A stretch of 64,000 nt of DNA from 66-474 sp035281745 (GCA_035281745.1 DATEDI010000026.1:1-64000), one strand, 5' to 3'. Positions 8,788 to 16,618 are shown, counted from the stretch's first letter. Numbers and translations: made by a program. Notes: generated from the sequence alone by a model not told the origin.

Positions 8788-8816
8788 AAAAACGGAGAGA
8801 AGGCTTGGGCCTTCTC
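8788..8816 (-). terminator. Terminator or attenuator between rplT and pheS
   Basis: On the minus strand GAGAAGGC and GCCTTCTC pair perfectly around CCAA and are followed by GTTTTTCTTTT. It ends 20 bases before the pheS ATG. A -10-like TATGAT (8830-8835) lies just upstream, and a hairpin with a TTCG loop at 8839-8856. It may partly stop rplT transcripts or attenuate pheST; I find no leader peptide with Phe codons like E. coli pheM. Confidence 0.7.
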
Positions 8817-9007
8817 CCCGCTCGCTTGCATCATAACGTCCGGCGCGAACGCCGGAACAGGAGCCGCTGGAGAACCGTCGCGAGCGAGGGCAGATTGCGT
8901 GACGCCGGAGCGGAGGAAGCGGAGCGTACATATCAGTACGTGAGCATTCCGAGCACCGCCGGCGCGCAAGCTGCCGAGCGCAGCAGGTTATTCAGTGGCT
9001 CCTTGCT

Positions 9008-9367
9008 TCAAGCAGCCAGGCTGGCCTTGGCCTTCTCGGCGATTGCGCCAAACGCCGCGATGTCGTGCACGGCGAGATCCGCCAGCACCTTGCGGTCGAT
9101 GGTGATGCCGGCCTTGTCGAGGCCCGCGATCAGGCGGCTGTAGGACAGTCCGGACTGGCGCGCGGCCGCGTTGATGCGCACGATCCACAACGCGCGGAAC
9201 TGGCGCTTCTTCTGCTTGCGGCCGATGTAGGCGTACTGCTGGGCCTTGGTGACTGCCTGCTTGGCGACGCGATAGACCTTGCGGCGGGCGTTGTAATAGC
9301 CCTTGGCGGCCTTCAGGGTTTTCTTGTGACGCGCACGCGCGGTGACGCCACGCTTGACTCGTGCCAT
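9008..9367 (-). CDS. rplT: 50S ribosomal protein L20
   Basis: L20 binds 23S rRNA early in assembly of the large subunit. The 119-residue basic protein is full length and carries the family signature KQKKRQFRALWIVRINAAAR. GGAGG lies eight bases before the ATG. It is 15 bp downstream of rpmI and follows infC, the usual order. In E. coli L20 represses translation of the rpmI-rplT part of the transcript; whether that holds here cannot be seen without folding the mRNA. Confidence 0.97.
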   Translation of the reverse strand: MARVKRGVTARARHKKTLKAAKGYYNARRKVYRVAKQAVTKAQQYAYIGRKQKKRQFRALWIVRINAAARQSGLSYSRLIAGLDKAGITIDRKVLADLAVHDIAAFGAIAEKAKASLAA

Positions 9368-9382
9368 GGTGGTGTCCTCCGC

Positions 9383-9580
9383 TTAGACGTACGGGAGCAT
9401 GCGCGCGACACGCTTGGTGTCGGACTCATGCACGTGGTTGGGGGCGCGCAAGCCGCGTTTGCGCTTGGTCGACTTCTTGGTGAGGATGTGCGACTTGAAC
9501 GCATGCCCGGCCTTGAACCTGCCGGACGCGGTCTTGCGGAACCGCTTGGCAGCGGCCCGGTTGGTCTTGATCTTTGGCAT
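9383..9580 (-). CDS. rpmI: 50S ribosomal protein L35
   Basis: L35 is a small basic component of the large ribosomal subunit. The 65-residue protein begins MPKIKTNRAAAKRFRKT and ends in HESDTKRVARMLPYV, both typical. The frame is open 23 codons further upstream, but the conserved start is the ATG at 9580, with a purine-rich ACGGAGTGG upstream. The gene is between infC and rplT. Confidence 0.97.
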   Translation of the reverse strand: MPKIKTNRAAAKRFRKTASGRFKAGHAFKSHILTKKSTKRKRGLRAPNHVHESDTKRVARMLPYV

Positions 9581-9734
9581 GTTGCCACTCCGTTTTGGTT
9601 TTCGTGACTGGCCCGGGCGGCGACCTTCGCGATCGCACTTTCCATCCATGCCCTTGCCGGCTTGTTGTGCGGCAACCGATATTGCAAGTTGCCGTCTTGA
9701 CCACCCGCCGATCCGCGGCGGACGGGTTGCCCCG

Positions 9735-10256
9735 CTACTTCTTCTTGGGGCTGATCATCATCGTCATCTGACGCCCTTCCATGCGCGGAAACTGATCCAC
9801 CACGCCGGTTTCAGCGATGTCGTTCTGGATGCGCCGCGCCAGTTCGATACCCAGTTCCTGGTGCGACATTTCGCGACCGCGGAAGCGGATGTTGACCTTG
9901 ACCTTGTCGCCTTCCTCCAGAAACCGCACCATGTTGCGCAGCTTGATGTTGTAGTCACCGATATCCGTGGTCGGGCGGAACTTCAGTTCCTTGATTTCGA
10001 TCTGCTTGGATTTCTTGCGCTGCGCGGCAGCCTTTTTCTGCTGCTCGAACTTGAACTTGCCGAAATCCATGATCCGGCACACAGGCGGCTCTGCGGTCGG
10101 CTGAATCTCGACCAGATCCAGCCCAGCGTCCTCTGCCATGGCCAATGCCTCGTCGCGTTCGAGGATTCCGACCTGCTCGCCATCGGCGCCGATCACCCGC
10201 ACGCGCGGGACACGGATCTCATGGTTGCGCCGATTGCCTTTATTTTCGGTTGCGAT
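9735..10256 (-). CDS. infC: Translation initiation factor IF-3 (AUC start)
   Basis: IF-3 binds the 30S subunit, prevents premature 50S joining and rejects wrong start codons. The 173-residue protein has the N domain (about 10-78, ending in EPPVCRIMDFGKFKFE) and the C domain (about 85-170, EIKFRP and RFRGREMSHQELG). No ATG, GTG or TTG lies where the conserved protein begins; the best start is ATC at 10256, preceded by AGGAG with eight bases spacing and followed by ATENKGNRRN. A rare start codon is the known basis of IF-3 autoregulation (AUU in E. coli). The frame continues open upstream to 10301, so a longer product cannot be excluded. Confidence 0.93.
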   Translation of the reverse strand: MATENKGNRRNHEIRVPRVRVIGADGEQVGILERDEALAMAEDAGLDLVEIQPTAEPPVCRIMDFGKFKFEQQKKAAAQRKKSKQIEIKELKFRPTTDIGDYNIKLRNMVRFLEEGDKVKVNIRFRGREMSHQELGIELARRIQNDIAETGVVDQFPRMEGRQMTMMISPKKK

Positions 10257-10305
10257 ACCGTCTTCTCCTGCCCTAGTTCGCCAGCAATGCCTGGCGTGCA
10301 TTCCG

Positions 10306-12213
10306 TCAGCGCGGGCCGGCTTCGGCCTGCAGACGCTCGACGAAGGCTTGCAGCGGCAATTGCCCCAAGTCTTCCCCTGAACGTGTACGCACGGAAATAG
10401 TGCCCCTCTCCTTCTCGCGATCGCCGATCACGAGCAGCCAGGGCACCTTTTGCAACGTATGCTCGCGGATTTTATAGCCAATTTTCTCGTTGCGCAAATC
10501 GGCCACGGTCCGGAAGCCCGACGCCTTCAGCTGGTCGGCCACTTGTTGCACGTAATCGGCCTGCCCGTCAGTGATGTTCAGCACCGCCACCTGCATCGGC
10601 GCCAGCCAGGTCGGGAAGTTGCCGGCGTGGTGTTCGATCAGGATGCCGAGGAACCGCTCCATCGAGCCCACGATGGCCCGGTGCAGCATCACCGGGGTAT
10701 GGCGCTGCGAATCCTCGCCCACGTATTCGGCGCCCAGCCGCCCCGGCATCGAGAAATCGACCTGCATCGTGCCGAGCTGCCAGTCGCGGCCGATCGCGTC
10801 GCGCAGGTGGTATTCGATCTTGGGGCCGTAGAAGGCGCCCTCGCCCGGCAATTCCTTCCATTCGGCGCCGGCCTTGCGCAGCGCCGAGCGCAGGGCTTGC
10901 TCGGACTTGTCCCAGGTCGCGTCTTCGCCGATGCGGGCCTCGGGCCGCAGCGCCAGCATCAGTTCCACATCCTTGAAGCCGAAATCGGCGTACACCTTCA
11001 GCGCCTCGCGGTGGAAATCCACCACCTCGGATTCAATCTGGTCCTCGGTGCAGAAGACGTGGCCATCGTCCTGGGTGAAGTTGCGCACCCTGAGCAGGCC
11101 ATGCAGCGCGCCCGATGGTTCGTTGCGGGTGCACGAACCGAATTCGCCGTAGCGGATCGGCAGGTCGCGGTAGCTGTGCAGGCCATCGTTGTAGATCTGC
11201 ACGTGGCCCGGGCAGTTCATGGGCTTCACCGCGTAGGTGCGCTTCTCCGACTCGGTGAAGAACATGTGGTCCTTGTAGTTGTCCCAATGTCCGGATTTCT
11301 TCCACAGGGAAACATCGAGGATAGACGGGCATTTGACTTCCTGATAGCCCGAATCACGGTACACACCGCGCATGTACTGCTCGACCTGCTGCCACAGCGT
11401 CCAGCCCTTGGCGTGCCAGAACGCCATGCCGGGCGCCTCTTCCTGCATGTGGAACAGGTCGAGCTGCTTGCCTAGTTTGCGATGGTCGCGTTTTTCGGCC
11501 TCCTCGATGCGCGTGAGGTACGCCTTCAGATCCTTGTCGTTCAACCATGCGGTGCCGTAGATGCGGCTCAACATCGCGTTGTCGGAATCGCCGCGCCAAT
11601 AGGCGCCCGCCGTTTTCATCAGCTTGAATGCTTTCAGCCGCCCCGTGTCCGGCACGTGCGGTCCGCGACATAGGTCGGTGAACTCGCCCTGCGAATACAG
11701 CGACAGCTCCTCGTTCGAAGGGATCGATTCGATGATCTCGGCCTTGTAGTTCTCGCCGATGCCACGGAAAAACTTCACCGCGTCATCGCGCGACTTCACG
11801 CTGCGCGAAAGCGGCAGGGATTCCTTCGCGATCTTCTGCATCTCGGCTTCGATCGCCGGCAGGTCTTCGGGTTTGAACGGTTCGCCCTTGGGCGCGAAGT
11901 CGTAATAGAAGCCGTCCTCGATCACCGGCCCGATCGTTACCTGCGTGCCCGGATACAGCCGCTGCACCGCCTGCGCCAGAAGATGCGCCGTCGAGTGGCG
12001 GATGACGTCGAGCGCCTCGGGCGACTTTTCGGTGACGATCTCGATGCGCGCGTCGCGGTCGACAGTGCGCGAAAGATCCACCAGCTTGCCATCGATCTTG
12101 CCGGCCAGCGCGGCCTTGGCGAGGCCCGCCCCGATCGACGCGGCGACGTCGCGCACGCTGGGCGGATGGTCGAACGACTTCGTACTATTGTCTGGAAGGG
12201 TGATCGTGATCAT
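10306..12213 (-). CDS. thrS: Threonyl-tRNA synthetase
   Basis: ThrRS charges tRNA-Thr and edits mischarged Ser-tRNA. The 635-residue protein has an N-terminal TGS domain (1-62), the editing domain (about 65-225, with HSTAHLLAQAV carrying the HxxxH motif), the class II core (about 240-530, KPMNCPGHVQIY with a zinc-binding Cys) and the anticodon-binding domain (about 535-635). It is the first gene of the cluster, 49 bp before infC. Upstream are a 7-bp tandem array, a GTCATTCC-type repeat and a candidate attenuator with a leader peptide. Confidence 0.97.
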   Translation of the reverse strand: MITITLPDNSTKSFDHPPSVRDVAASIGAGLAKAALAGKIDGKLVDLSRTVDRDARIEIVTEKSPEALDVIRHSTAHLLAQAVQRLYPGTQVTIGPVIEDGFYYDFAPKGEPFKPEDLPAIEAEMQKIAKESLPLSRSVKSRDDAVKFFRGIGENYKAEIIESIPSNEELSLYSQGEFTDLCRGPHVPDTGRLKAFKLMKTAGAYWRGDSDNAMLSRIYGTAWLNDKDLKAYLTRIEEAEKRDHRKLGKQLDLFHMQEEAPGMAFWHAKGWTLWQQVEQYMRGVYRDSGYQEVKCPSILDVSLWKKSGHWDNYKDHMFFTESEKRTYAVKPMNCPGHVQIYNDGLHSYRDLPIRYGEFGSCTRNEPSGALHGLLRVRNFTQDDGHVFCTEDQIESEVVDFHREALKVYADFGFKDVELMLALRPEARIGEDATWDKSEQALRSALRKAGAEWKELPGEGAFYGPKIEYHLRDAIGRDWQLGTMQVDFSMPGRLGAEYVGEDSQRHTPVMLHRAIVGSMERFLGILIEHHAGNFPTWLAPMQVAVLNITDGQADYVQQVADQLKASGFRTVADLRNEKIGYKIREHTLQKVPWLLVIGDREKERGTISVRTRSGEDLGQLPLQAFVERLQAEAGPR

Positions 12214-12225
12214 GGGTCAAAAATC

Positions 12226-12302
12226 GGGAATCGGGAATCGGGGACCGGGGACCGGGGAGCGGGGAGCGGGGAGCGGGGAGCGGGGAGCGGGGAGCGGAAA
12301 GC
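12226..12302. repeat. Tandem array of 7-bp units before thrS
   Basis: Eleven heptamers stand in perfect register: GGGAATC twice, GGGGACC twice, GGGGAGC six times and GGAAAGC once. The array begins 13 bp upstream of the thrS ATG, so it would be in the thrS leader mRNA. Arrays of this kind can gain or lose units by slippage. Confidence 0.95.
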
Positions 12303-12315
12303 GTAACAATCCCTT

Positions 12316-12533
12316 CGTCATTCCGGGGCCGCCGCGGATTCATCGCGGCGGAACCCGAACCCAGTGACTTTCGCCGCAAAAGCCAAAGTCGCCGGGTTGA
12401 CTCGCGCCATCCATGGCGCTCGCTCTTCGAGCCGCCTTCGGCGTTCTCGTTTGCAATCCTGCAAACGCAGTCGGATCGCTGCTTCGCAGCGTCCGGAATG
12501 ACGATTCACAAGACTCCCGGCATCCGGAATGAC
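12316..12533. repeat. GTCATTCC/GGAATGAC intergenic element upstream of thrS
   Basis: The main element runs from CGTCATTCCGG (12316) to CCGGAATGACG (12493-12503), with a second CCGGAATGAC at 12524-12533. It contains AACCCAGTGACTTT and a module (about 12394-12476, ending GCAATCCTGCAAACGCAGTC) that is repeated at about 20998-21073. Confidence 0.75.
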
Positions 12534-12537
12534 AGGC

Positions 12538-12563
12538 ATAAAAAAGGACGCGCGTGGCGTCCT
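12538..12563 (-). terminator. Terminator-type hairpin in the thrS leader
   Basis: On the minus strand AGGACGC and GCGTCCT pair around a 5-base loop and are followed by six T residues. It lies 24 bases after a small frame with two Thr codons, so it may be the terminator of an attenuator rather than a plain end of transcription. Confidence 0.75.
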
Positions 12564-12586
12564 CGTGGAGCCGCGCACGGATCGGA

Positions 12587-12607
12587 TCAGAAGATCGTAG
12601 TTTCCAT
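12587..12607 (-). CDS. Candidate thrS leader peptide (METTIF)
   Basis: This six-codon frame reads Met-Glu-Thr-Thr-Ile-Phe-stop and sits between a plausible promoter and a terminator-type hairpin, all upstream of thrS. Two adjacent Thr codons (ACT ACG) would let ribosome stalling report on charged tRNA-Thr, as in leader-peptide attenuation. The ribosome binding site is weak (CCGAG about nine bases upstream). The case rests on position and codon content only. Confidence 0.4.
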   Translation of the reverse strand: METTIF

Positions 12608-12661
12608 GTCGCACACTCGGCTGGCAGTCACCCGCAAGCCACCTTTGTCAGCACGATTGCA

Positions 12662-12690
12662 AACTTAGTGCAGGTGCCGCGCTGCGTCAA
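12662..12690 (-). promoter_or_regulatory. Putative promoter of the thrS cluster
   Basis: On the minus strand a -35 box TTGACG (12685-12690) is separated by 17 bp from TAAGTT (12662-12667). The -10 match is only moderate. It would start a transcript near 12655 that includes the METTIF frame and the hairpin. Confidence 0.4.
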
Positions 12691-12709
12691 CGCGTCGAGG
12701 CCGATCCGG

Positions 12710-12730
12710 GGGAGCGCCATCGGCGCTCCC
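12710..12730 (-). terminator. Perfect hairpin after the nitrite reductase gene
   Basis: GGGAGCGCC and GGCGCTCCC pair perfectly around three bases, 11 bases past the stop codon. No T run follows, so it may stabilise the mRNA end or need help to terminate. Confidence 0.5.
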
Positions 12731-12741
12731 GCGGTCGCCGA

Positions 12742-14751
12742 CTACTTCCCCGGCCCCTTGGCGCGCACCGCCCTCACCTGGTCGGCCGTAACAGGCTTGC
12801 CCTGGTTGCCCCACGAGGTGCGCTCGTGGTTGGCGATGTCGGCAACGTCGGCATCGCTCAACATGGATCCGAACCCGGGCATGGCACTCGGATAGGTCGT
12901 ACCGCCGATGGTTCGCCCGTGGGCACCATGCAGGATCGTGTCGATCTGTTCGGTCGGGTCCGGATTCACGACCACCGGGTCGTCCTTGAGCGGTGGGAAC
13001 GCTCCCGGCAGACCCATGCCCGTGGCCTGATGACACGCCGCGCAGGTGCTGGCGTACTTCGATGCACCGTTCGCGGGATCGAACTTGTAGGGACCGGCCG
13101 GCGCGGATGCAGGCGCGGCGGCCATGGCCGGTGCGGCGGTGGCCGCCGGAGCCTTCGCCGCGGTGATCGGCGGTTTCTCCGCAGCGATCGCGGCGGGGTC
13201 GCCCACCTGCAGCACGCCCTGTGCGCCGATGATGGCGTGCGCCATGTCGTGATCGACGAACACGTAGTTGCCGGGCTGGTCCAGCGTGATGTCGAAAATT
13301 GCGCCCGCGCCCGGTCCGACGGTGTAGGTGGAAACACCGCTCACGGCTTCCGCCGGATTGCCTCCGGGATAAACCTTGTCGAAAATTCCGCCGATCACGT
13401 GGAACGAACTCCACAAGTCCGGTCCCGCATTCACGAAATAGATGCGCACGAGACCGCCCGGTGTGGCCGGCAGCGGATGATCCTTGTACTGGAAGGCGAC
13501 CCCGTTGAAGACCACTTCGTCGGGGCGCTCCTCCTTCATCTTCTGGAAGTCCGGGCCCATCAGCTTCCCGGAGATTTGCTGCGTGTACCACTCGCTCTGC
13601 ACGATCACGTAGCTCTCCGCCGCAGGCGGCAGCGGCGTGGCCGGATCCACGATGATCGCGCCGTACATGCCGTTGGCGATGTGCAGCAGCACCGGCGGCG
13701 TACCGCAGTGGTACAGGAACGCGCCCGGCACCTTGGCGACGAAGGAATAGGTCATCGACTCGCCGGGCTTCAGTTCCGCGTAATGCAGGTTGGGAGGCGT
13801 GATTGCGGAATGGAAATCCAGCGAGTGCTCCATCGTGCCCTTGTTGGTGTAGGTCACGTTGACCGTCTGACCCTGGCGGACGTGGATCACCGGCCCGGGT
13901 ACGCTGTCGCCGAACGTCCACGCCTGGTACTCGACGCCGTTCGCAATCGCAACGCTGGTGTCGGTCGATTCGATATGCACGTCGACGCTGTTGCCCGGCT
14001 GCAGTGGCGGCAAGCGCGCATCCCTGACCTTCTGCACCGGTCCGGTATCGGCCAGTGACAGCGGCGATACCGCGGCGGCGGCGGCGGCGGGCGTCGGCGC
14101 TCGCACATGCAGGCTGCTCTGCAACCCCGCCACCAGGAAGAACACCAGCACCGCGATCAGGAACAGGGCCGACCCCTGAACACGCCACGACACGGGATGC
14201 ACCGTGGCCGGCACCGCATCGGTGCGCCATTCGGCAATCCAGCGCCAGTCCGGCCAGCCTCGCTCGATGTAGTAGTCGAGGCTGTAGGGACTCGGGCCCG
14301 AACGGCTGTTGATCACGATCAGCGCGATGAACACCAGCACGTAGATGATCCCGGCGCCCATGTTGGTGGCACCCACCGTGTACGGGCCACCGAACCCTTC
14401 GGCGGTACTCCAGATCAAGAGGCTGAACAGCGCGCCCAGTACGTACACGGTCTTGCGCGCGAAGCCGAGGACAAGCGCAAGCGCCAGCAAGGTTTCGATG
14501 ATGCGGGTCGCCCACACGAACAGGTCGGCGTGCGGCGTGACCAGATTGATCCAGAAGTCGAACCACCATCCCGACCATGCCGGTTGCCCGTGCGCAGCGT
14601 TGTGCAGATATCCGACGTAGTGGACCGCAAATTCCGACGTCCACGTGAATGCGGCGTTGGCCACCCAGATCAAGCCGAAGGCGACCCGCAGCGCGGTTCT
14701 CGCCATGGCCGGCCACGCTGAAAACGGTTCGCGGGTGTTTTCCTGGGACAT
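12742..14751 (-). CDS. nirK: Membrane-anchored copper nitrite reductase with cytochrome c domain
   Basis: The 669-residue protein joins three parts. Residues 19-148 hold four membrane helices resembling a DoxX-type module, and a fifth helix (195-211) leads to the periplasm. Residues about 250-520 are two cupredoxin domains of a copper nitrite reductase. Type 1 copper ligands are His 309, Cys 349, His 357 and Met 362; type 2 ligands are His 314, His 348 and His 501; the catalytic Asp 312 and His 451 are present. After an Ala/Pro-rich linker a class I cytochrome c domain follows (CAACH at 570-574, likely axial Met 624). It should reduce nitrite to nitric oxide, with the haem feeding electrons. 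The start has AGGAG nine bases upstream. No nitric oxide reductase gene or FNR-type site is visible nearby. Confidence 0.9.
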   Translation of the reverse strand: MSQENTREPFSAWPAMARTALRVAFGLIWVANAAFTWTSEFAVHYVGYLHNAAHGQPAWSGWWFDFWINLVTPHADLFVWATRIIETLLALALVLGFARKTVYVLGALFSLLIWSTAEGFGGPYTVGATNMGAGIIYVLVFIALIVINSRSGPSPYSLDYYIERGWPDWRWIAEWRTDAVPATVHPVSWRVQGSALFLIAVLVFFLVAGLQSSLHVRAPTPAAAAAAVSPLSLADTGPVQKVRDARLPPLQPGNSVDVHIESTDTSVAIANGVEYQAWTFGDSVPGPVIHVRQGQTVNVTYTNKGTMEHSLDFHSAITPPNLHYAELKPGESMTYSFVAKVPGAFLYHCGTPPVLLHIANGMYGAIIVDPATPLPPAAESYVIVQSEWYTQQISGKLMGPDFQKMKEERPDEVVFNGVAFQYKDHPLPATPGGLVRIYFVNAGPDLWSSFHVIGGIFDKVYPGGNPAEAVSGVSTYTVGPGAGAIFDITLDQPGNYVFVDHDMAHAIIGAQGVLQVGDPAAIAAEKPPITAAKAPAATAAPAMAAAPASAPAGPYKFDPANGASKYASTCAACHQATGMGLPGAFPPLKDDPVVVNPDPTEQIDTILHGAHGRTIGGTTYPSAMPGFGSMLSDADVADIANHERTSWGNQGKPVTADQVRAVRAKGPGK

Positions 14752-14955
14752 GCGGGGATTCTCCTCGATGGATCGTGCGGGGCCGATGCGGATCGCGATG
14801 CAACGCCAAAGAATGGATTGTCGAGGTCGTGTCGGATGCACGCCTTCTCCCTGCGCATCGACACGGTGATTCGCGGGCCGCACCGCAAAGCAATGCCAGC
14901 ACGCCAGCAACCGTATCGTAAGCGAACGGTGTAGGCGATGTCATGCCGCGACGCA

Positions 14956-14984
14956 TTGAGCGCCATCCCGGATCACGCTATAGT
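14956..14984 (+). promoter_or_regulatory. Promoter of tRNA-Val
   Basis: TTGAGC and TATAGT are separated by 17 bp, followed by a GC-rich start region, as usual for stable RNA promoters. The tRNA begins 53 bp downstream. Confidence 0.65.
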
Positions 14985-15036
14985 GCGCAGCCCCGTCGCC
15001 GTCCCGTTGTCGCAACGACGGCACCGATGGGAATGG

Positions 15037-15111
15037 GGGCAGTTAGCTCAGCGGTAGAGCACTACCTTGACATGGTAGGGGTCACAGGTTCGATCCCTGT
15101 ACTGCCCACCA
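15037..15111 (+). tRNA. tRNA-Val (anticodon GAC)
   Basis: The 75-nt gene has acceptor GGGCAGT / ACTGCCC, discriminator A and encoded CCA, a D arm, anticodon stem CTACC/GGTAG with loop TTGACAT (anticodon GAC), and T arm ACAGG-TTCGATC-CCTGT. A terminator follows after 14 bases. Confidence 0.96.
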
Positions 15112-15125
15112 ATCTGATGTCGAAG

Positions 15126-15149
15126 GCCGGACGCAATGTCCGGCTTTTT
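15126..15149 (+). terminator. Intrinsic terminator of tRNA-Val
   Basis: GCCGGAC and GTCCGGC pair around a 5-base loop and are followed by five T residues. Confidence 0.9.
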
Positions 15150-15193
15150 ATCTGACGTGACGCCCGATCCGCGCCGATTTCACCTGCAGCTGA

Positions 15194-16618
15194 TCACGAG
15201 TCGCGTGCGTCCAGCACCTTCCCGGGATTCATGATGCTGTCCGGGTCCAGCGCAGCCTTGATCTTGCGCATCAGCGCCATTTCGACCGGATCCTTGTAGC
15301 GCGGCAGCACGTCGCGCTTGAGTTGGCCGATGCCGTGTTCGGCGCTGATCGATCCGCCCGCTTCGTGGACGCGGTCGTGCACCAGCGCGTACACGTCGTC
15401 CTGGCTCGCGAGCAGTTGCGCTTCCGTCCAGCCTTCGCCGCGCGCAATGTTGTAGTGCAGGTTGCCATCACCCAAGTGGCCGAAGATCACGTGGCGGATA
15501 CCGGGGAACGCCACCTGCAGCGCCGCGTTGGTGCCCTGCACGAACTCCGCCATCCGCGACACCGGAATCGACACGTCGTGCTTGATGCTCTTGCCGGTTT
15601 CCTTCTCCGCCATCGGGATGCTTTCGCGCAGGTGCCACAGCGCGTGGCTTTGGGCGAGCGATCCCGCGATCACCGCGTCCTGCACCAGCCCGGCTTCGAT
15701 CGCTTGGCCCACCACGACTTCGAAGCGTTCGCGCGCGTGTGCTTCGGATTCGCTGTCCGACACTTCCATCAGCACGTACCACGGCAGCGCCGCCGACGGG
15801 CCATCGAACGGCAGTCGCTGTTGCGGGAAACATCGCGCGACCAGTTGCAGGCAATCGCCGGCCATCAGTTCGAAACCGGTCAGCGATGCGCCGAGGCCAG
15901 CACGCGCGCGATTCAACACGGCCACTGCAGTCTCGATCGATTCGACCGCGATCAACGCCGTGCAGCGCGCCGCGGGCAACGGATACAACTTCAGCGTGGC
16001 CGCGGTGATCACGCCCAGCGTGCCTTCGCTGCCGATGTAAAGATCGCGCAGGTCGTAGCCGGTGTTGTCCTTGCGCAGGCCGCGCAAGCCGTGCCAGATG
16101 TCGCCCTGCGCGGTCACTACTTCCAGCCCCAGCGTCAGTTCGCGCATGTTGCCGTAGCGCAGCACCTGGGTGCCGCCCGCGTTCGTCGCGAGATTGCCGC
16201 CGATCGTGCAACTGCCTTCGGCCGCAAGACTCAATGGAAACAGGCGCCCGGCCTCACGCGCGGCCTGCTGCACCGTCTGCAGGATGCAACCGGCTTCGAC
16301 TTCAATGGTGTCGTTGTCGGTATCGATGCCGCGGATGCGGTTCATGCGCTGCAGTGACAGGATCACCGCGCGTCCCGAATCCTCCGGCGTCGCGCCGCCG
16401 CACAGGCCGGTGTTGCCGCCCTGCGGCACAATCGGAATGTTCGCTTGCGCGCAAAGGCGCACCACCGCCGCGACCTCTTCGGTCGAGCCCGGCCGCACCA
16501 CGGCCAAGGCGTTGCCACGGTAGCGTTCGCGCCAATCCGTCTCGAATGCTTGCGCGTCCGCGCCGGTCAGTACCTGCGCCGCACCGACTGTCGCGCGCAA
16601 GGCTTCCACATGATCCAT
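15194..16618 (-). CDS. FAD-linked oxidase, probable D-2-hydroxyglutarate dehydrogenase
   Basis: This 474-residue flavoprotein belongs to the VAO/GlcD family of D-2-hydroxyacid dehydrogenases. The FAD-binding domain covers about 35-215 (PQGGNTGLCGG at 64-74, GGNLATNAGG, YIGSEGTLGVIT), and the C-terminal substrate domain about 220-470 (HLGDGNLHYN with metal-binding His, ISAEHGIGQLKRD). The family oxidises D-lactate or D-2-hydroxyglutarate and passes electrons to a quinone or electron-transfer flavoprotein. I favour D-2-hydroxyglutarate because soluble members of this form recycle the side product of SerA, and serA is 12 kb away; D-lactate dehydrogenase remains possible. It is transcribed alone on the minus strand. 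Confidence 0.82.
   Translation of the reverse strand: MDHVEALRATVGAAQVLTGADAQAFETDWRERYRGNALAVVRPGSTEEVAAVVRLCAQANIPIVPQGGNTGLCGGATPEDSGRAVILSLQRMNRIRGIDTDNDTIEVEAGCILQTVQQAAREAGRLFPLSLAAEGSCTIGGNLATNAGGTQVLRYGNMRELTLGLEVVTAQGDIWHGLRGLRKDNTGYDLRDLYIGSEGTLGVITAATLKLYPLPAARCTALIAVESIETAVAVLNRARAGLGASLTGFELMAGDCLQLVARCFPQQRLPFDGPSAALPWYVLMEVSDSESEAHARERFEVVVGQAIEAGLVQDAVIAGSLAQSHALWHLRESIPMAEKETGKSIKHDVSIPVSRMAEFVQGTNAALQVAFPGIRHVIFGHLGDGNLHYNIARGEGWTEAQLLASQDDVYALVHDRVHEAGGSISAEHGIGQLKRDVLPRYKDPVEMALMRKIKAALDPDSIMNPGKVLDARDS

Larger units (their letters stand above)
12214..12741. other. Long thrS leader / nirK 3' region
   Basis: No full gene is visible in these 528 bp. In the direction of thrS transcription the stretch holds a hairpin after the nitrite reductase gene (12710-12730), a promoter (12662-12690), a six-codon leader frame (12587-12607), a terminator-type hairpin (12538-12563), a GTCATTCC-type repeat (12316-12533) and a heptamer array (12226-12302). 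Confidence 0.7.

Noticed and set aside
8788..9007. pheM-type Phe attenuator leader peptide
   Set aside because: A terminator hairpin exists, but no short frame with consecutive Phe codons precedes it on the minus strand.
12226..12302. Possible CRISPR array
   Set aside because: The repeats are 7 bp without spacers, so it is a simple tandem array.
14752..14955. FNR/ANR or NnrR-type site upstream of the nitrite reductase gene
   Set aside because: No TTGAT N4 ATCAA-like palindrome could be found between the gene and tRNA-Val.
12665..14956. A long minus-strand frame overlapping the nitrite reductase gene in another phase
   Set aside because: The nitrite reductase frame keeps every copper ligand and the haem motif; the other is its shadow.
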